From Chryseobacterium sp. (GTDB lineage Bacteria > Bacteroidota > Bacteroidia > Flavobacteriales > Weeksellaceae), in contig JAPUEB010000036.1 in assembly GCA_027492795.1 (NCBI GenBank), positions 1-55,956 on the forward strand: a stretch of DNA of 55,956 nucleotides. The letters run 5' to 3'. Positions 28,147 through 36,660 of the stretch are shown one piece after another (the stretch's first letter is position 1; each line of letters opens with the position of its first letter). Both the position numbers and the translations under genes were made by a program. The notes beneath the pieces were generated by a model. The model saw only the letters and a list, made by a program, of their open reading frames with translations, was not told the origin of the DNA and made no database searches.

Positions 28147-30726
28147 CTATTGCACATCAAAAAGCGTCAGAATTTTCAAATTTTTAATCGCCTTTTCCGC
28201 AGAAACCACTTTCTTTTCTCCCGCCAACAAATCAAAGAAATTATCATCAAAATTTCCAGCTTCGTCAGAAATCAGATAAACATCTTTCGCCAAAACATTA
28301 GTGGAAATTTCCACGGTTTTATCATTAATGAAGCGTGTTTTTATTGTTGGTTTTTCTAAAACTAAATCTTTCGGTTTAGCAAAATAGAATAACGTTTCCG
28401 CATTTCCATCTTTTGAATTAAAAGTAATTTTTAGCACCGTTTTCTTCAAATCAAAATCGTTAAAAACCGACTTTTCAATTTCTGCAATTTTGTGTGCTGT
28501 ATTGGTTTTCACAGTTTCAATTCCCGAAGCATTCCACAAATTTTTTCCAAAAAAATCAATTAAATCCAAGTTCAAACCGCCGTTCAATTCTGATAATAAA
28601 TCGTTTGTTGCAAAAATTTCATAATATTTTTCGGTTTCCAAAACGGTAAGAAGTAGCGGTTCAAAACTCCTCTTAAATTGATAATGAGCCGCTTTTCTAT
28701 TCCCAAAAAAATCCAAAGAACTCCAAGAAGTTACGGGCCAAACATCATTAAATTGCCAATACAAAGTTCCCATATTGTAGGGTTTTCTTTGTCGGTGCGC
28801 TTCCACGGCGATTTTCAATCCGTGAGCTTGCAATAATTGAGAAACGTAGGCAAAATCTTCAAAATTTTGTGGAACTTTATAATCGCGCTCCATATATTTA
28901 GTGATCGTTTCGTAACCGGTTCCGTGTTTTTGATGATTTTTTATGCCTTCATCCACAAACATTTTGTCACCCTGAGCTTGTCGAAGGGTCTCTTTATCCG
29001 TGATTTTCAAAAAAGTGGAAATCGGCGGCATTCCCTGAAAACCATATTCCGAAACAAATCTTCCGGTTTTTTCTCGATACTTTTCAAACGGTTCCATTCC
29101 CCACCAAACGCCCCAATAATGAACGTCGCCTTCTTTATACGCAACATCTCTTCCCCAACCATTCGACGGCGAACTTTGCCAATAAATGGGTTTTTGTGCC
29201 GAAACAGAATCCAAAGTTTTCGGTATAATTTCACGAAAAATTTTTACATAATCTTTCCAAACTTTCGCGCTATCTTGTTTCGTGTAGCCCAACTGTTTTT
29301 GCCAACCCCAATTGTTCCAACCTTCATCATTCTCATTATTTCCGCACCAAATGGCTAAACTTGCGTGGTTTTGCAAACGATTTGCTTGGTCAATCACTTC
29401 ATTTTTTACGTTTTTTAGAAAATTTTCGTCAGCAGGATACATTGCACAAGCAAACATAAAATCTTGCCACACCAAAATTCCATTTTTATCGGCTTCGTTG
29501 TAAAATTCATCATCTTCATAAATTCCGCCACCCCAAACTCGAAGCATATTCATATTTGCAAATTTGGCTTCCTTCATCCAATTTTTATAAATATTTTTAT
29601 CTGCGGAAGGGATAAAAGAATGCGCCGGAATTACATTTGCTCCTTTTGCATAAATCGGAATTCCATTGACTTTAAAATAAAAACTTTTCCCAACTTCATC
29701 TTTTTCCTGAATGAGTTCGATGGTGCGAAGTCCGATATTTAAAGATTTTTTATCTAAAACTAAATTTTTAGTTTTGCTTTTTTGAACATTGTTATACTTT
29801 GACAAAGAAATTTTAAAAGGATAAAGATGAGGTTCTCCATAACCATTAGGATACCAAAGTTTTGGACGGTCTATATTGATAATGTTTGAAACAATGTTTT
29901 CGCCCTTTTTAAGTGCCACTCGGAAAAGTTTTTCATTAATTTTTACATCATACAAGCCTTGAAATTCAGCATTGATAGTTGTTACGAATTTTATTTTGGC
30001 TTTTTTAGGAGATGTTTCTTGCGTGAATTTCACACTTTCAATTTTGGCATCATTCCATAGTTCCAAAATCACAGGTTTCCAAATTCCTGCCGTAACAAAT
30101 CTTGGTCCCCAATCCCAACCGAAGTGATATTGCGCTTTCCGAACAAACACCCTTTCATTTTCGGGAAGTTTATAAGGCAGTTGTTTCGCCAATTCTTTCC
30201 CTTTTTTGGAAGCGGAATAAAATATAATTTCAAGTGTATTATTTCCTTTTTTAATGAATTTTTTAGCATCAACTTTCCAAGTTCGGAACATATTGTCGGC
30301 GAAAAGAATTTTTTTTTCATTCAGAAAAACATCAGCGAAAGTATCAAGACCATTGAAAATTAAATTGATATGGGCGTTTTGAAATTCTTTTTCAGAAAGA
30401 TTAAAATTGGTTTTATATACCCAGTTTTCTTCCTCAATCCATTGCAGTTTTTTTTCATTGTCGCCAAAAAACGGGTCTGGAATTCTTTTGTTTTGAAGCA
30501 AATCGGTATGAACCGTTCCTAAAACTTTTGCCGGAAGAAAATCATTTTTTCCCTGTTGAGAAAACGTCCATTTTTCTTTGCTCAAATCACGTGAAACGAC
30601 TTGAGCATTAAAAGAATTATTGAAAATTAATGAAAGAAATACAAGATAGAAAAGCGTTTTGTCAATTCGTAGGTTTCTGAACGATGTGAAAATTTGGAGT
30701 TTTGATTTCTTTAAAATGACAAACAT
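28147..30726 (-). CDS. Beta-mannosidase, glycoside hydrolase family 2
   Basis: 859 residues with an N-terminal signal (hydrophobic core about 24-38, cleavage near FNAQ). The order is the GH2 sugar-binding domain (about 55-215), the immunoglobulin-like domain, then the TIM barrel. The barrel carries WCGNNEN (acid/base Glu465) and VSEYGFQG (nucleophile Glu560). KAQYHFGWDWGPR and WGGGIYEDDEFYNEAD are typical of exo-beta-mannosidases. Residues 579-587 (ETLRQAQGD) are encoded by a dispersed DNA repeat inserted in frame just after the nucleophile strand. Last gene of a minus-strand glycan block. It would remove the beta-1,4-mannose of the N-glycan core or of beta-mannans. Confidence 0.9.
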   Translation of the reverse strand: MFVILKKSKLQIFTSFRNLRIDKTLFYLVFLSLIFNNSFNAQVVSRDLSKEKWTFSQQGKNDFLPAKVLGTVHTDLLQNKRIPDPFFGDNEKKLQWIEEENWVYKTNFNLSEKEFQNAHINLIFNGLDTFADVFLNEKKILFADNMFRTWKVDAKKFIKKGNNTLEIIFYSASKKGKELAKQLPYKLPENERVFVRKAQYHFGWDWGPRFVTAGIWKPVILELWNDAKIESVKFTQETSPKKAKIKFVTTINAEFQGLYDVKINEKLFRVALKKGENIVSNIINIDRPKLWYPNGYGEPHLYPFKISLSKYNNVQKSKTKNLVLDKKSLNIGLRTIELIQEKDEVGKSFYFKVNGIPIYAKGANVIPAHSFIPSADKNIYKNWMKEAKFANMNMLRVWGGGIYEDDEFYNEADKNGILVWQDFMFACAMYPADENFLKNVKNEVIDQANRLQNHASLAIWCGNNENDEGWNNWGWQKQLGYTKQDSAKVWKDYVKIFREIIPKTLDSVSAQKPIYWQSSPSNGWGRDVAYKEGDVHYWGVWWGMEPFEKYREKTGRFVSEYGFQGMPPISTFLKITDKETLRQAQGDKMFVDEGIKNHQKHGTGYETITKYMERDYKVPQNFEDFAYVSQLLQAHGLKIAVEAHRQRKPYNMGTLYWQFNDVWPVTSWSSLDFFGNRKAAHYQFKRSFEPLLLTVLETEKYYEIFATNDLLSELNGGLNLDLIDFFGKNLWNASGIETVKTNTAHKIAEIEKSVFNDFDLKKTVLKITFNSKDGNAETLFYFAKPKDLVLEKPTIKTRFINDKTVEISTNVLAKDVYLISDEAGNFDDNFFDLLAGEKKVVSAEKAIKNLKILTLFDVQ
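28966..28992. repeat. Dispersed repeat inserted in frame in the beta-mannosidase gene
   Basis: GTCACCCTGAGCTTGTCG plus AAGGGTCTC, exactly 27 bases, a widespread Bacteroidota palindromic repeat type by my recollection. It encodes nine residues (ETLRQAQGD) on the minus strand without breaking the frame. Confidence 0.75.
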
Positions 30727-30792
30727 ACTTTTAAATTATTGAAAAAATACTTCTAAATTATTCAAGATAAATATTTTTTTAAACCTGCATTA

Positions 30793-30834
30793 TCTTCGAT
30801 CTTCGGACTTCCGTCTTCCAACTGAAAACCTCCA
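30793..30834. repeat. Heptamer array next to the cutC stop codon
   Basis: Six 7-base units (TCTTCGA, TCTTCGG, ACTTCCG and variants), ending 3 bases from the cutC stop codon on the minus strand. It fills the spacer between cutC and the beta-mannosidase gene. Confidence 0.75.
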
Positions 30835-30837
30835 ACA

Positions 30838-31500
30838 TCACAAATTCTTCTTCATCTTCTTAATCTCATCATCACTCGCAAAAACTTCATAATCGGGAAT
30901 TGCGGATGAGTGAAAATGCGTTCCTTGCGTAAAGTTTTTCAACTCTTCAATATTTCCAGAACGAACGCCGCCGCCAATTAAAATTTCAATTCTATCAGAA
31001 TATTTTTTTACCAAATTCTTCAAATTTTCTTTGCCTTCCATCGCAGAACTTTTTCCGCCAGAAGTAAGAACCGTTTTGAAACCAATTTGAATGAGTTTTT
31101 CAAGCGCTTCATCCAAATTTGGCGTTCTATCGAAAGCGCGGTGAAAAGTGCAAGGAATTTCTCCCGCTAATTCCACCAAAATTTTGTTTTTTTCTATATC
31201 GACCGTATTTCCGGCTTCCAAAATTCCAAAAACAAAACCATCTGCTCCAGAACGTTTGAACTCCAAAATGTCTTTTTTCATCTGTTCAAACTCCAAATCA
31301 GAATACATAAATGAGCCGCCTTTCGGACGTATCATCACAAAAATTGGCATTTTATACACCGATTTCAAATACCTGAATTCGTCGATGTTTGGCGTAATTC
31401 CTCCCAATTGTTGTTCAGCGCAAAACTCAATTCTGTCGGCTACAGAACGGAGGGCGATTTCTGCGGAGTAAATTTCAAAACAGGCTATTTCGAGTAACAT
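30838..31500 (-). CDS. cutC: CutC family protein
   Basis: 220 residues, single TIM-barrel CutC domain: MLLEIACFEIYSAEIALRS, DRIEFCAEQQLGGITP, MIRPKGGSFMYSD, FHRAFDRT, VLTSGGKSSA, and IGGGVRSGNI. Historically called a copper homeostasis protein. In E. coli, however, the copper phenotype was later attributed to an sRNA (MicL) from the same locus, so the protein's activity is unsettled. Here it lies between beta-mannosidase and glycosylasparaginase on the same strand, which hints at a role in sugar rather than copper metabolism (inference). No signal peptide, so cytoplasmic. Confidence 0.88.
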   Translation of the reverse strand: MLLEIACFEIYSAEIALRSVADRIEFCAEQQLGGITPNIDEFRYLKSVYKMPIFVMIRPKGGSFMYSDLEFEQMKKDILEFKRSGADGFVFGILEAGNTVDIEKNKILVELAGEIPCTFHRAFDRTPNLDEALEKLIQIGFKTVLTSGGKSSAMEGKENLKNLVKKYSDRIEILIGGGVRSGNIEELKNFTQGTHFHSSAIPDYEVFASDDEIKKMKKNL

Positions 31501-31530
31501 TTTAATCTAAGTTTATTTATTGTAAAGTTT

Positions 31531-31696
31531 TAACCACAAAAGTCACAAAAGCTTTTTCACAAGTGACGATGCAATTTAAAGATGGAACATATTACGTTTT
31601 ATAAGTTCACAAAAAAGAAAATCTTTGATTTTCAAACTTATGTGCGTTCTTATTCCATTTTATTAAGATACAACTCTTTTGTGACTTTTGTGGTTA
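31531..31696. repeat. Long inverted-repeat element with CACAAAAG arms
   Basis: The 21-base left arm (31531-31551, TAACCACAAAAG then TCACAAAAG) is the exact reverse complement of 31676-31696. The core palindrome GAAAATCTTTGATTTTC is at 31617-31633, followed by AAACTTATGTG. It occupies most of the cutC-glycosylasparaginase gap. Confidence 0.85.
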
Positions 31697-31712
31697 ATTA
31701 TTTTGCAAGTTT

Positions 31713-31747
31713 TCTTCGGACTTCGGTCTCCAGTCTTCCGACTTCTA
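31713..31747. repeat. Heptamer array starting at the glycosylasparaginase stop codon
   Basis: Five 7-base units (TCTTCGG, ACTTCGG, TCTCCAG, TCTTCCG, ACTTCTA). The last includes the stop codon itself (31745-31747). Same word class as the array at 30793-30834. Confidence 0.75.
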
Positions 31748-32734
31748 AAGCAACGCTTTAGAATCAATTAAAACATTCTCCTTTTCATCATGAACCGCGT
31801 AATTAAAACCTTTTTGCAAACAAAATGCTCCAGTTTCTCCATATTTATTGAGTGCGATGAAACCAATTTGTGTATCTTTTAAACTACGATTTTGGTTGAT
31901 GAAATTTTTGTGAATGCGTTTCACGGCTTCTTCACATGCTTCCTGTGGCGATTTTCCTTGTCGCATCATTTCTACCACGAGAAAAGTTCCACAAGTTCGG
32001 ATGACTTCTTCACCGTGACCTGTTGCAGTCGCGGCGCCAACTTCATTATCCACGAAAAGTCCGGCTCCGATGATGGGCGAATCGCCAACTCTTCCGTGCA
32101 TTTTAAACGCCATTCCCGAAGTTGTGCAAGCGCCGGAAAGATTGCCGTGTTTATCGAGTGCAATCATACCAATCGTGTCGTGATTTTCGATGTTTACGAC
32201 AGGTTGATATTTGGAAGTTTTTAGCCATTCTTTCCATTCTTTTTCGCTTTCGGGCGTCAATAAATTCATTTTTTTGAAACCTTGAGAAATGGCAAACTCC
32301 AACGCTCCGTCTCCGGCTAACATAACGTGTGGCGTTTTTTCCATCACTGCTCTTGCGACAGAAATTGGATTTTTGATATGTTCCAAAGCTGCGACAGAAC
32401 CAATATTCGCTTTTTCGTCCATAATGCAAGCGTCCAAAGTTACTTTTCCGTCTCTATCGGGTCTTCCGCCGTAACCAACGCTTCTTTCGTTGGGGTCGTC
32501 TTCTACAATTCGCACGCCTTTTTCTACGGCATCTAATGCTTTTCCACCGTTTTTTAGGATTTTCCATGCTTCTTCATTCGCCTGAATTCCAAATCGCCAA
32601 GTAGAAAGAACGACCGGTTTTCTGATTTTTGAAGGTGGAATATATTTTTTTTCAGCAGCAGAAACGCAGGAACTTAAAACGGTTCCAACTCCGGCTAATG
32701 CTGATAGTTTTAAAAATTTTCTTCGGTTTTGCAT
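31745..32734 (-). CDS. Glycosylasparaginase, N4-(beta-N-acetylglucosaminyl)-L-asparaginase
   Basis: 329 residues from the ATG at 32734. The N-terminus NRRKFLKLSALAGVGTVLSSC looks like a twin-arginine signal ending in a lipobox-like Cys. An N-terminal nucleophile hydrolase: autoproteolysis is expected between Asp186 and Thr187 in ENHDTIGMIALD, making Thr187 the nucleophile of the beta subunit. GRVGDSPIIGAGLFVDNEVGAATATGHGEE is the substrate-binding block. The sequence closely recalls the crystallised enzyme of Elizabethkingia (Flavobacterium) meningoseptica. It cleaves the GlcNAc-Asn bond of N-glycans. Confidence 0.93.
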   Translation of the reverse strand: MQNRRKFLKLSALAGVGTVLSSCVSAAEKKYIPPSKIRKPVVLSTWRFGIQANEEAWKILKNGGKALDAVEKGVRIVEDDPNERSVGYGGRPDRDGKVTLDACIMDEKANIGSVAALEHIKNPISVARAVMEKTPHVMLAGDGALEFAISQGFKKMNLLTPESEKEWKEWLKTSKYQPVVNIENHDTIGMIALDKHGNLSGACTTSGMAFKMHGRVGDSPIIGAGLFVDNEVGAATATGHGEEVIRTCGTFLVVEMMRQGKSPQEACEEAVKRIHKNFINQNRSLKDTQIGFIALNKYGETGAFCLQKGFNYAVHDEKENVLIDSKALL

Positions 32735-32747
32735 ATTTTTTTTGCTC

Positions 32748-32909
32748 GCAGATTTCACAGATTTCACAGATAATCACAGATATAATCATCAAAATCTTTG
32801 AAAATTATTATTTGTACTTTGATCACTCTTAATTTACTATTTCTTGCAGATTTTCATTGACTTTATTAACAAAAAAAAAAATCTGTGATAATCTGTGAAA
32901 TCTGTGCGC
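32748..32909. repeat. Long inverted-repeat element with CACAGATT arms
   Basis: Arms at 32756-32781 and 32881-32906 are reverse complements except for about one base; words are TTTCACAGA and AATCACAGAT. The centre has AAAATCTTTGAAAA, a degraded form of the core palindrome. It lies between glycosylasparaginase and the hexosaminidase gene. Confidence 0.75.
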
Positions 32910-32911
32910 TA

Positions 32912-35149
32912 TTAATTCAACAAAATTTCATCCACAAAAAGCCAAGCAATATTTCCGGCACCATCAAATCCTGTTGGAATAATTCCGGCGTTTTGGATGT
33001 CTAAAGTTACTTTTTTTGTGGTAGTTTTTGGAAAATTAAAATCAATGATGCCGTTTTTTGCTATGATTTCTTGACGTTTTACTTCGTAAGTTACTCCGTT
33101 TTCAAATTTTATTTTTACAGATTTTGGTAAATGTATCCAACTTGAATTGGCATTCACAAAATTAATTTTTAGATTGGAAATTTCGGTTTCTTTTTCAAAA
33201 TCAACCGTTGCAACGCAGTCTCCCAGAAATCCCAACCAATCTTTTCCGAATTTTGCGGGGTCGCCTTTCAGTCCATCAATCAAAGTTTCCGCGCCAATTC
33301 CAAAATATTTTTGGTCCGGTAAATCTTTTAAAGTAATTTTCTTTCCGGTGGATTTTGAAACAAAAACCTGTTGTTCCATCACTTTACTTTTCATTGTTCC
33401 ATCTTCAAAAAAGGCGGCTTTTAGAATAGCATTTTCATTTATTGCAAAAGGATTTTGATATTTTTTGGAATTGATGTTCGGAGTGGTTCCGTCTGTCGTG
33501 TAATAAATATTTTCAGTTCCTTTAAAACCTTTTAATGAAATTAAAACTGCATCTTTTCCATTTTTTGCAGGTTCCGATTTTGAAGTAACGTTGAATAAAG
33601 ATTTGCTGTAATTCACGCCTAATTTGTCCAAAGTTTTCATATTTTGAAAAACCCGTTGTTGAAACTCTTGATAATTTTCTGGGTTGGAAGTTCCCCATAA
33701 AACTTCGGAAAGTGCCATTATTCTTGGGAAAAGCATATATTCTACGTGGTTGAAATCGTTGATGTATTCCGTCCAAAGATTGGCTTGAGCTCCCAAAATA
33801 TATTTTTGTTCGTCCGAAGTGAGTTCAGTTGGCAAAGGATTAAACTGATACACTTTTTCCAAAGTCGTGTAACCGCCAAAAGCGACTGGTTCGTTCTTCG
33901 GGTCGCCTTGATAATGGTCGAAATAACAATGACTTCCTGGCGACATCACTACATCGTGTTTTTGTTTTGCTGCGGCAATTCCGCCTTCTGTTCCTCGCCA
34001 ACTCATAACAGCCGCGTTTGGTGCAAGTCCGCCCTCCAAAATTTCGTCCCAACCGATGATTTTTCTGCCTTTCGAATTTAAAAATTTTTCAATTCTTTGG
34101 ATAAAATAACTTTGAAGTTCGTGTTCGTCTTTCAGTCCTTCTTTTTTGATTAAAGCCTGACAATGCGCACAGTTTTTCCAGCGTGTTTTCGGGGCTTCAT
34201 CGCCACCAATGTGAATAATTTTGGAAGGAAAAAGTTCCATTACTTCCGTTAAAACATTTTCTAAAAACGTAAAAGTTTCTTCTTTCGGACAAAAAATATC
34301 GTCAAAAACGCCCCACATTTTCTGCACTTCAATTTGTTTTCCGGTGCAACTCAACCAAGGATACGAAGCAATGGCAGCAACAGCGTGTCCCGGCATTTCG
34401 ATTTCGGGAACAACGTTGATATGTCTGTCTGTCGCATATTTCACAATTTCTTTAATGTCTTCCTGTGTGTAAAAACCGCCGTATTTTTTATCATCAAAGC
34501 GTTGTTCGCTGTAATGCCCAATCATCGAACCGTTTCTCCACGCGCCAACTTCGGTGAGTTTTGGATATTTTTTAATTTCAATTCGCCAACCTTGATCATC
34601 CGTTAAATGCCAATGAAACGTGTTGATTTTATACATCGCGAGATAATCGATGTATTTTTTCACCTCTTTTTTTGTGAAAAAATGTCGGCAAACATCGAGG
34701 TGCATTCCGCGCCATTGGAACTTGGGGAAGTCTTTTATTTTTACAAAAGGAACTTGTAATGCATTATTTTTTACATCAAAAAGTTGCAACAAAGTCTGAA
34801 TTCCCATGAAAATTTCTTTAGAAGTTTTTCCATGAATGATGATACCTTCTTGGCTTGAGTAGAGTTCGTAATTTTCTGGTCTTAAATTTTTGTTGATGTA
34901 AAGGTTGATTAATCCTGAGTGAGTATTTACTTTTTTTGAGATTTGTAAATTCTTATCAAATCTTTTTTTGATTTCACTTTGCAGATATTTCGCTTCAAAA
35001 TTGTCTTTATCAGCGTAAATCACAGTGTTTTCATTCAAAATAAAATTACCGTTTCCAATTTCGGAAGATTGTGGCTTTGGAATGAGATTGATTTGCGAGA
35101 AACCAAGCGAAAAAAAGAAAACAAAAACAAGAAAAAAGCGGAAACTCAT
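32912..35149 (-). CDS. Beta-N-acetylhexosaminidase, glycoside hydrolase family 20
   Basis: 745 residues with a signal peptide (cleavage near GFSQ). Order: GH20b N-terminal domain (about 22-140), catalytic barrel beginning WRGMHLDVCRHF, catalytic pair Asp317-Glu318 in HIGGDEAP, then a chitobiase C-terminal-type module (YYTTDGTTPN, about 560-620) and a C-terminal carbohydrate-binding-like beta domain (about 630-745). Removes terminal GlcNAc/GalNAc in the periplasm. First gene of the minus-strand block hexosaminidase, glycosylasparaginase, cutC, beta-mannosidase. Confidence 0.93.
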   Translation of the reverse strand: MSFRFFLVFVFFFSLGFSQINLIPKPQSSEIGNGNFILNENTVIYADKDNFEAKYLQSEIKKRFDKNLQISKKVNTHSGLINLYINKNLRPENYELYSSQEGIIIHGKTSKEIFMGIQTLLQLFDVKNNALQVPFVKIKDFPKFQWRGMHLDVCRHFFTKKEVKKYIDYLAMYKINTFHWHLTDDQGWRIEIKKYPKLTEVGAWRNGSMIGHYSEQRFDDKKYGGFYTQEDIKEIVKYATDRHINVVPEIEMPGHAVAAIASYPWLSCTGKQIEVQKMWGVFDDIFCPKEETFTFLENVLTEVMELFPSKIIHIGGDEAPKTRWKNCAHCQALIKKEGLKDEHELQSYFIQRIEKFLNSKGRKIIGWDEILEGGLAPNAAVMSWRGTEGGIAAAKQKHDVVMSPGSHCYFDHYQGDPKNEPVAFGGYTTLEKVYQFNPLPTELTSDEQKYILGAQANLWTEYINDFNHVEYMLFPRIMALSEVLWGTSNPENYQEFQQRVFQNMKTLDKLGVNYSKSLFNVTSKSEPAKNGKDAVLISLKGFKGTENIYYTTDGTTPNINSKKYQNPFAINENAILKAAFFEDGTMKSKVMEQQVFVSKSTGKKITLKDLPDQKYFGIGAETLIDGLKGDPAKFGKDWLGFLGDCVATVDFEKETEISNLKINFVNANSSWIHLPKSVKIKFENGVTYEVKRQEIIAKNGIIDFNFPKTTTKKVTLDIQNAGIIPTGFDGAGNIAWLFVDEILLN

Positions 35150-35163
35150 TTTGAAATATTTGA

Positions 35164-35197
35164 TTGCTAAATTTAATGAAAATATTGACTAATTTTG
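35164..35197 (+). promoter_or_regulatory. Possible ctlX promoter
   Basis: TAATTTTG at 35190-35197 matches the -7 consensus. A TTG lies 23 bases upstream, slightly farther than usual. It is in the 68-base divergent gap with the hexosaminidase gene. Confidence 0.45.
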
Positions 35198-35217
35198 TAA
35201 AAATCAAAAAAGTAATA

Positions 35218-36141
35218 ATGCAAACAACCGACACTGTCCTAATGATAGAGCCGATTTCTTTTGGCTACAACGCACAAACTGCGGAAAACAACTATTTTCA
35301 AGTGAATTCTGAGAATTCTGAAACACAGGAAAAAGCCCTTGCGGAATTTAAAAATTTTGTTGAAAAACTGCGTTCCAAAGGTATTAATGTGATTACTGTA
35401 AAAGATACGTTGGAACCGCACACTCCGGACAGTATTTTTCCGAATAACTGGGTAAGTTTTGGCAGTGACGGAAGAGTTTTTCTCTATCCGATGTTTGCGC
35501 CCAACCGACGTGATGAAAGACGTCCGGAAATTTTAGAAGAAATTAAAAATCATGGTTTTGAAATAAAAGAAATCGATGATATTTCCCACTACGAAAAAGA
35601 AGACAAGTTTTTAGAAGGAACGGGAAGCATGATTTTCGACCATGAACATAAAATTGCTTATGGTTCGGTTTCGCTGCGTTTGGATGAAGAACTTTTCATG
35701 AAATTCTGTCATAAAATTGGTTATGAACCTGTGGTTTTTCATAGTTTTCAAACGGCGGGAACCGACCGTCTCCCAATTTATCACACCAACGTAATGATGT
35801 GTGTTGCCGATCAATTTGTCGTGATTTGTCTGGATTGTATCGATGATGAACTGGAGCGCGAAAAAGTGCAGGAAGTCATCAAAGCGACCGAAAAAGAACT
35901 CATCGAAATTTCCGAAGAACAAATGCAGCAATTCGCCGGAAATATGCTTCAGGTGTGTAATTCCGAAGGAAAAACGTTTTTGGTAATGAGCGAAACTGCC
36001 TACAAATCTTTAACTCCTGAACAAATTTCAAACATTGAAAAGTACTCTGAAATTATCTACTCCGATTTGAATACAATTGAAGTGAATGGTGGCGGAAGCG
36101 CGAGATGTATGTTGGCGGAGGTTTTTTTGCCGAGGAAATAA
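35218..36141 (+). CDS. CtlX-type citrulline hydrolase / arginine deiminase-related protein
   Basis: 307 residues from ATG 35218 (MQTTDTVLMIEP). Pentein-fold hydrolase with TPDSIFPNNWVSF (about 69-81), FLEGTGSMIFD (about 131-141), catalytic His in YHTNVMM (His189), and nucleophile Cys297 in VNGGGSARCMLAEVFLP. This arrangement matches the CtlX family, in which a member hydrolyses citrulline to ornithine. Ornithine would feed polyamine synthesis, and speD follows 154 bases later, though a terminator separates them. Substrate assignment is inference. Confidence 0.78.
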   Translation: MQTTDTVLMIEPISFGYNAQTAENNYFQVNSENSETQEKALAEFKNFVEKLRSKGINVITVKDTLEPHTPDSIFPNNWVSFGSDGRVFLYPMFAPNRRDERRPEILEEIKNHGFEIKEIDDISHYEKEDKFLEGTGSMIFDHEHKIAYGSVSLRLDEELFMKFCHKIGYEPVVFHSFQTAGTDRLPIYHTNVMMCVADQFVVICLDCIDDELEREKVQEVIKATEKELIEISEEQMQQFAGNMLQVCNSEGKTFLVMSETAYKSLTPEQISNIEKYSEIIYSDLNTIEVNGGGSARCMLAEVFLPRK

Positions 36142-36144
36142 TAA

Positions 36145-36178
36145 TCCTCTCCCCAAACCCCTCTCCAAAGGAGAGGGG
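36145..36178. repeat. Dispersed CTCTCC/GGAGAG palindrome
   Basis: CCTCTCCAAAGGAGAGG is a perfect small palindrome directly after the ctlX stop, preceded by CCTCTCCCCAAACC. This phrase type is common between flavobacterial genes. Confidence 0.55.
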
Positions 36179-36204
36179 CTTCGTGCGTTCTTATAATAAT
36201 GATA

Positions 36205-36240
36205 AAAAATCACCGAAAATTTTCGGTGATTTTTGTTTTT
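36205..36240 (+). terminator. Intrinsic terminator after ctlX
   Basis: AAAAATCACCGAAAA and TTTTCGGTGATTTTT form a perfect 15-base palindrome followed by GTTTTT. It is likely bidirectional. Confidence 0.85.
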
Positions 36241-36253
36241 TTATCCAAAAATA

Positions 36254-36284
36254 TTTGCAGATTTATCCGAAGACATTAAATTTA
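36254..36284 (+). promoter_or_regulatory. Promoter of the speD-led cluster
   Basis: TTTG (36254-36257), 19 bases, TAAATTTA (36277-36284; consensus ends in G). The predicted start lies only a few bases before the speD ATG, so the mRNA would be nearly leaderless. Confidence 0.6.
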
Positions 36285-36294
36285 TCCTTTTAAA

Positions 36295-36660
36295 ATGGAA
36301 AACATTCAACACTACTCGAAGGGACTTCATATTCTGCTTACTTTGAAAGTTTCGGATTTAGAAAAACTGTCTGATTATGATTGCTTTATTCAATTTTCAA
36401 GAAAAATTTTAGAGGAAAATGAAACTGAAATTGTAGGCGAAACTTTTCATATTTTTGAAAATAACAGTTACACCGCTGCAATTTGTTTGAAGGAATCGCA
36501 CATCTGCATTCATACTTGGCCGGAATTTGGGCAATTGACTTTGGATGTTTTGTTATGCAACTTCATTAACGATAACCGCGAAAAAGTGGAGAAAATTGCA
36601 GAAGAATATATACGATTTTTTGATGCAGAAATTCTGCAGGAAGATAGAGTTTACCGATGA
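36295..36660 (+). CDS. speD: S-adenosylmethionine decarboxylase proenzyme (prokaryotic type)
   Basis: 121 residues. The self-processing site is visible as Glu67-Ser68 in KESHICIHTWPE; Ser68 would become the pyruvoyl group. His73 and Cys88 (LLCNF), the proton donor positions of the family, are present. Makes decarboxylated SAM, the aminopropyl donor for polyamines. The TGA overlaps the next gene by 4 bases (ATGA). It opens a seven-gene run with overlaps or very short gaps. Confidence 0.92.
   Translation: MENIQHYSKGLHILLTLKVSDLEKLSDYDCFIQFSRKILEENETEIVGETFHIFENNSYTAAICLKESHICIHTWPEFGQLTLDVLLCNFINDNREKVEKIAEEYIRFFDAEILQEDRVYR

Noticed and set aside
28837-29358. Open frame of 173 codons on the plus strand inside the beta-mannosidase gene
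   Set aside because: It is antisense to a gene with clear GH2 active-site motifs and shows no family features of its own. Its apparent LSLSKGL motif is only the translated dispersed repeat.
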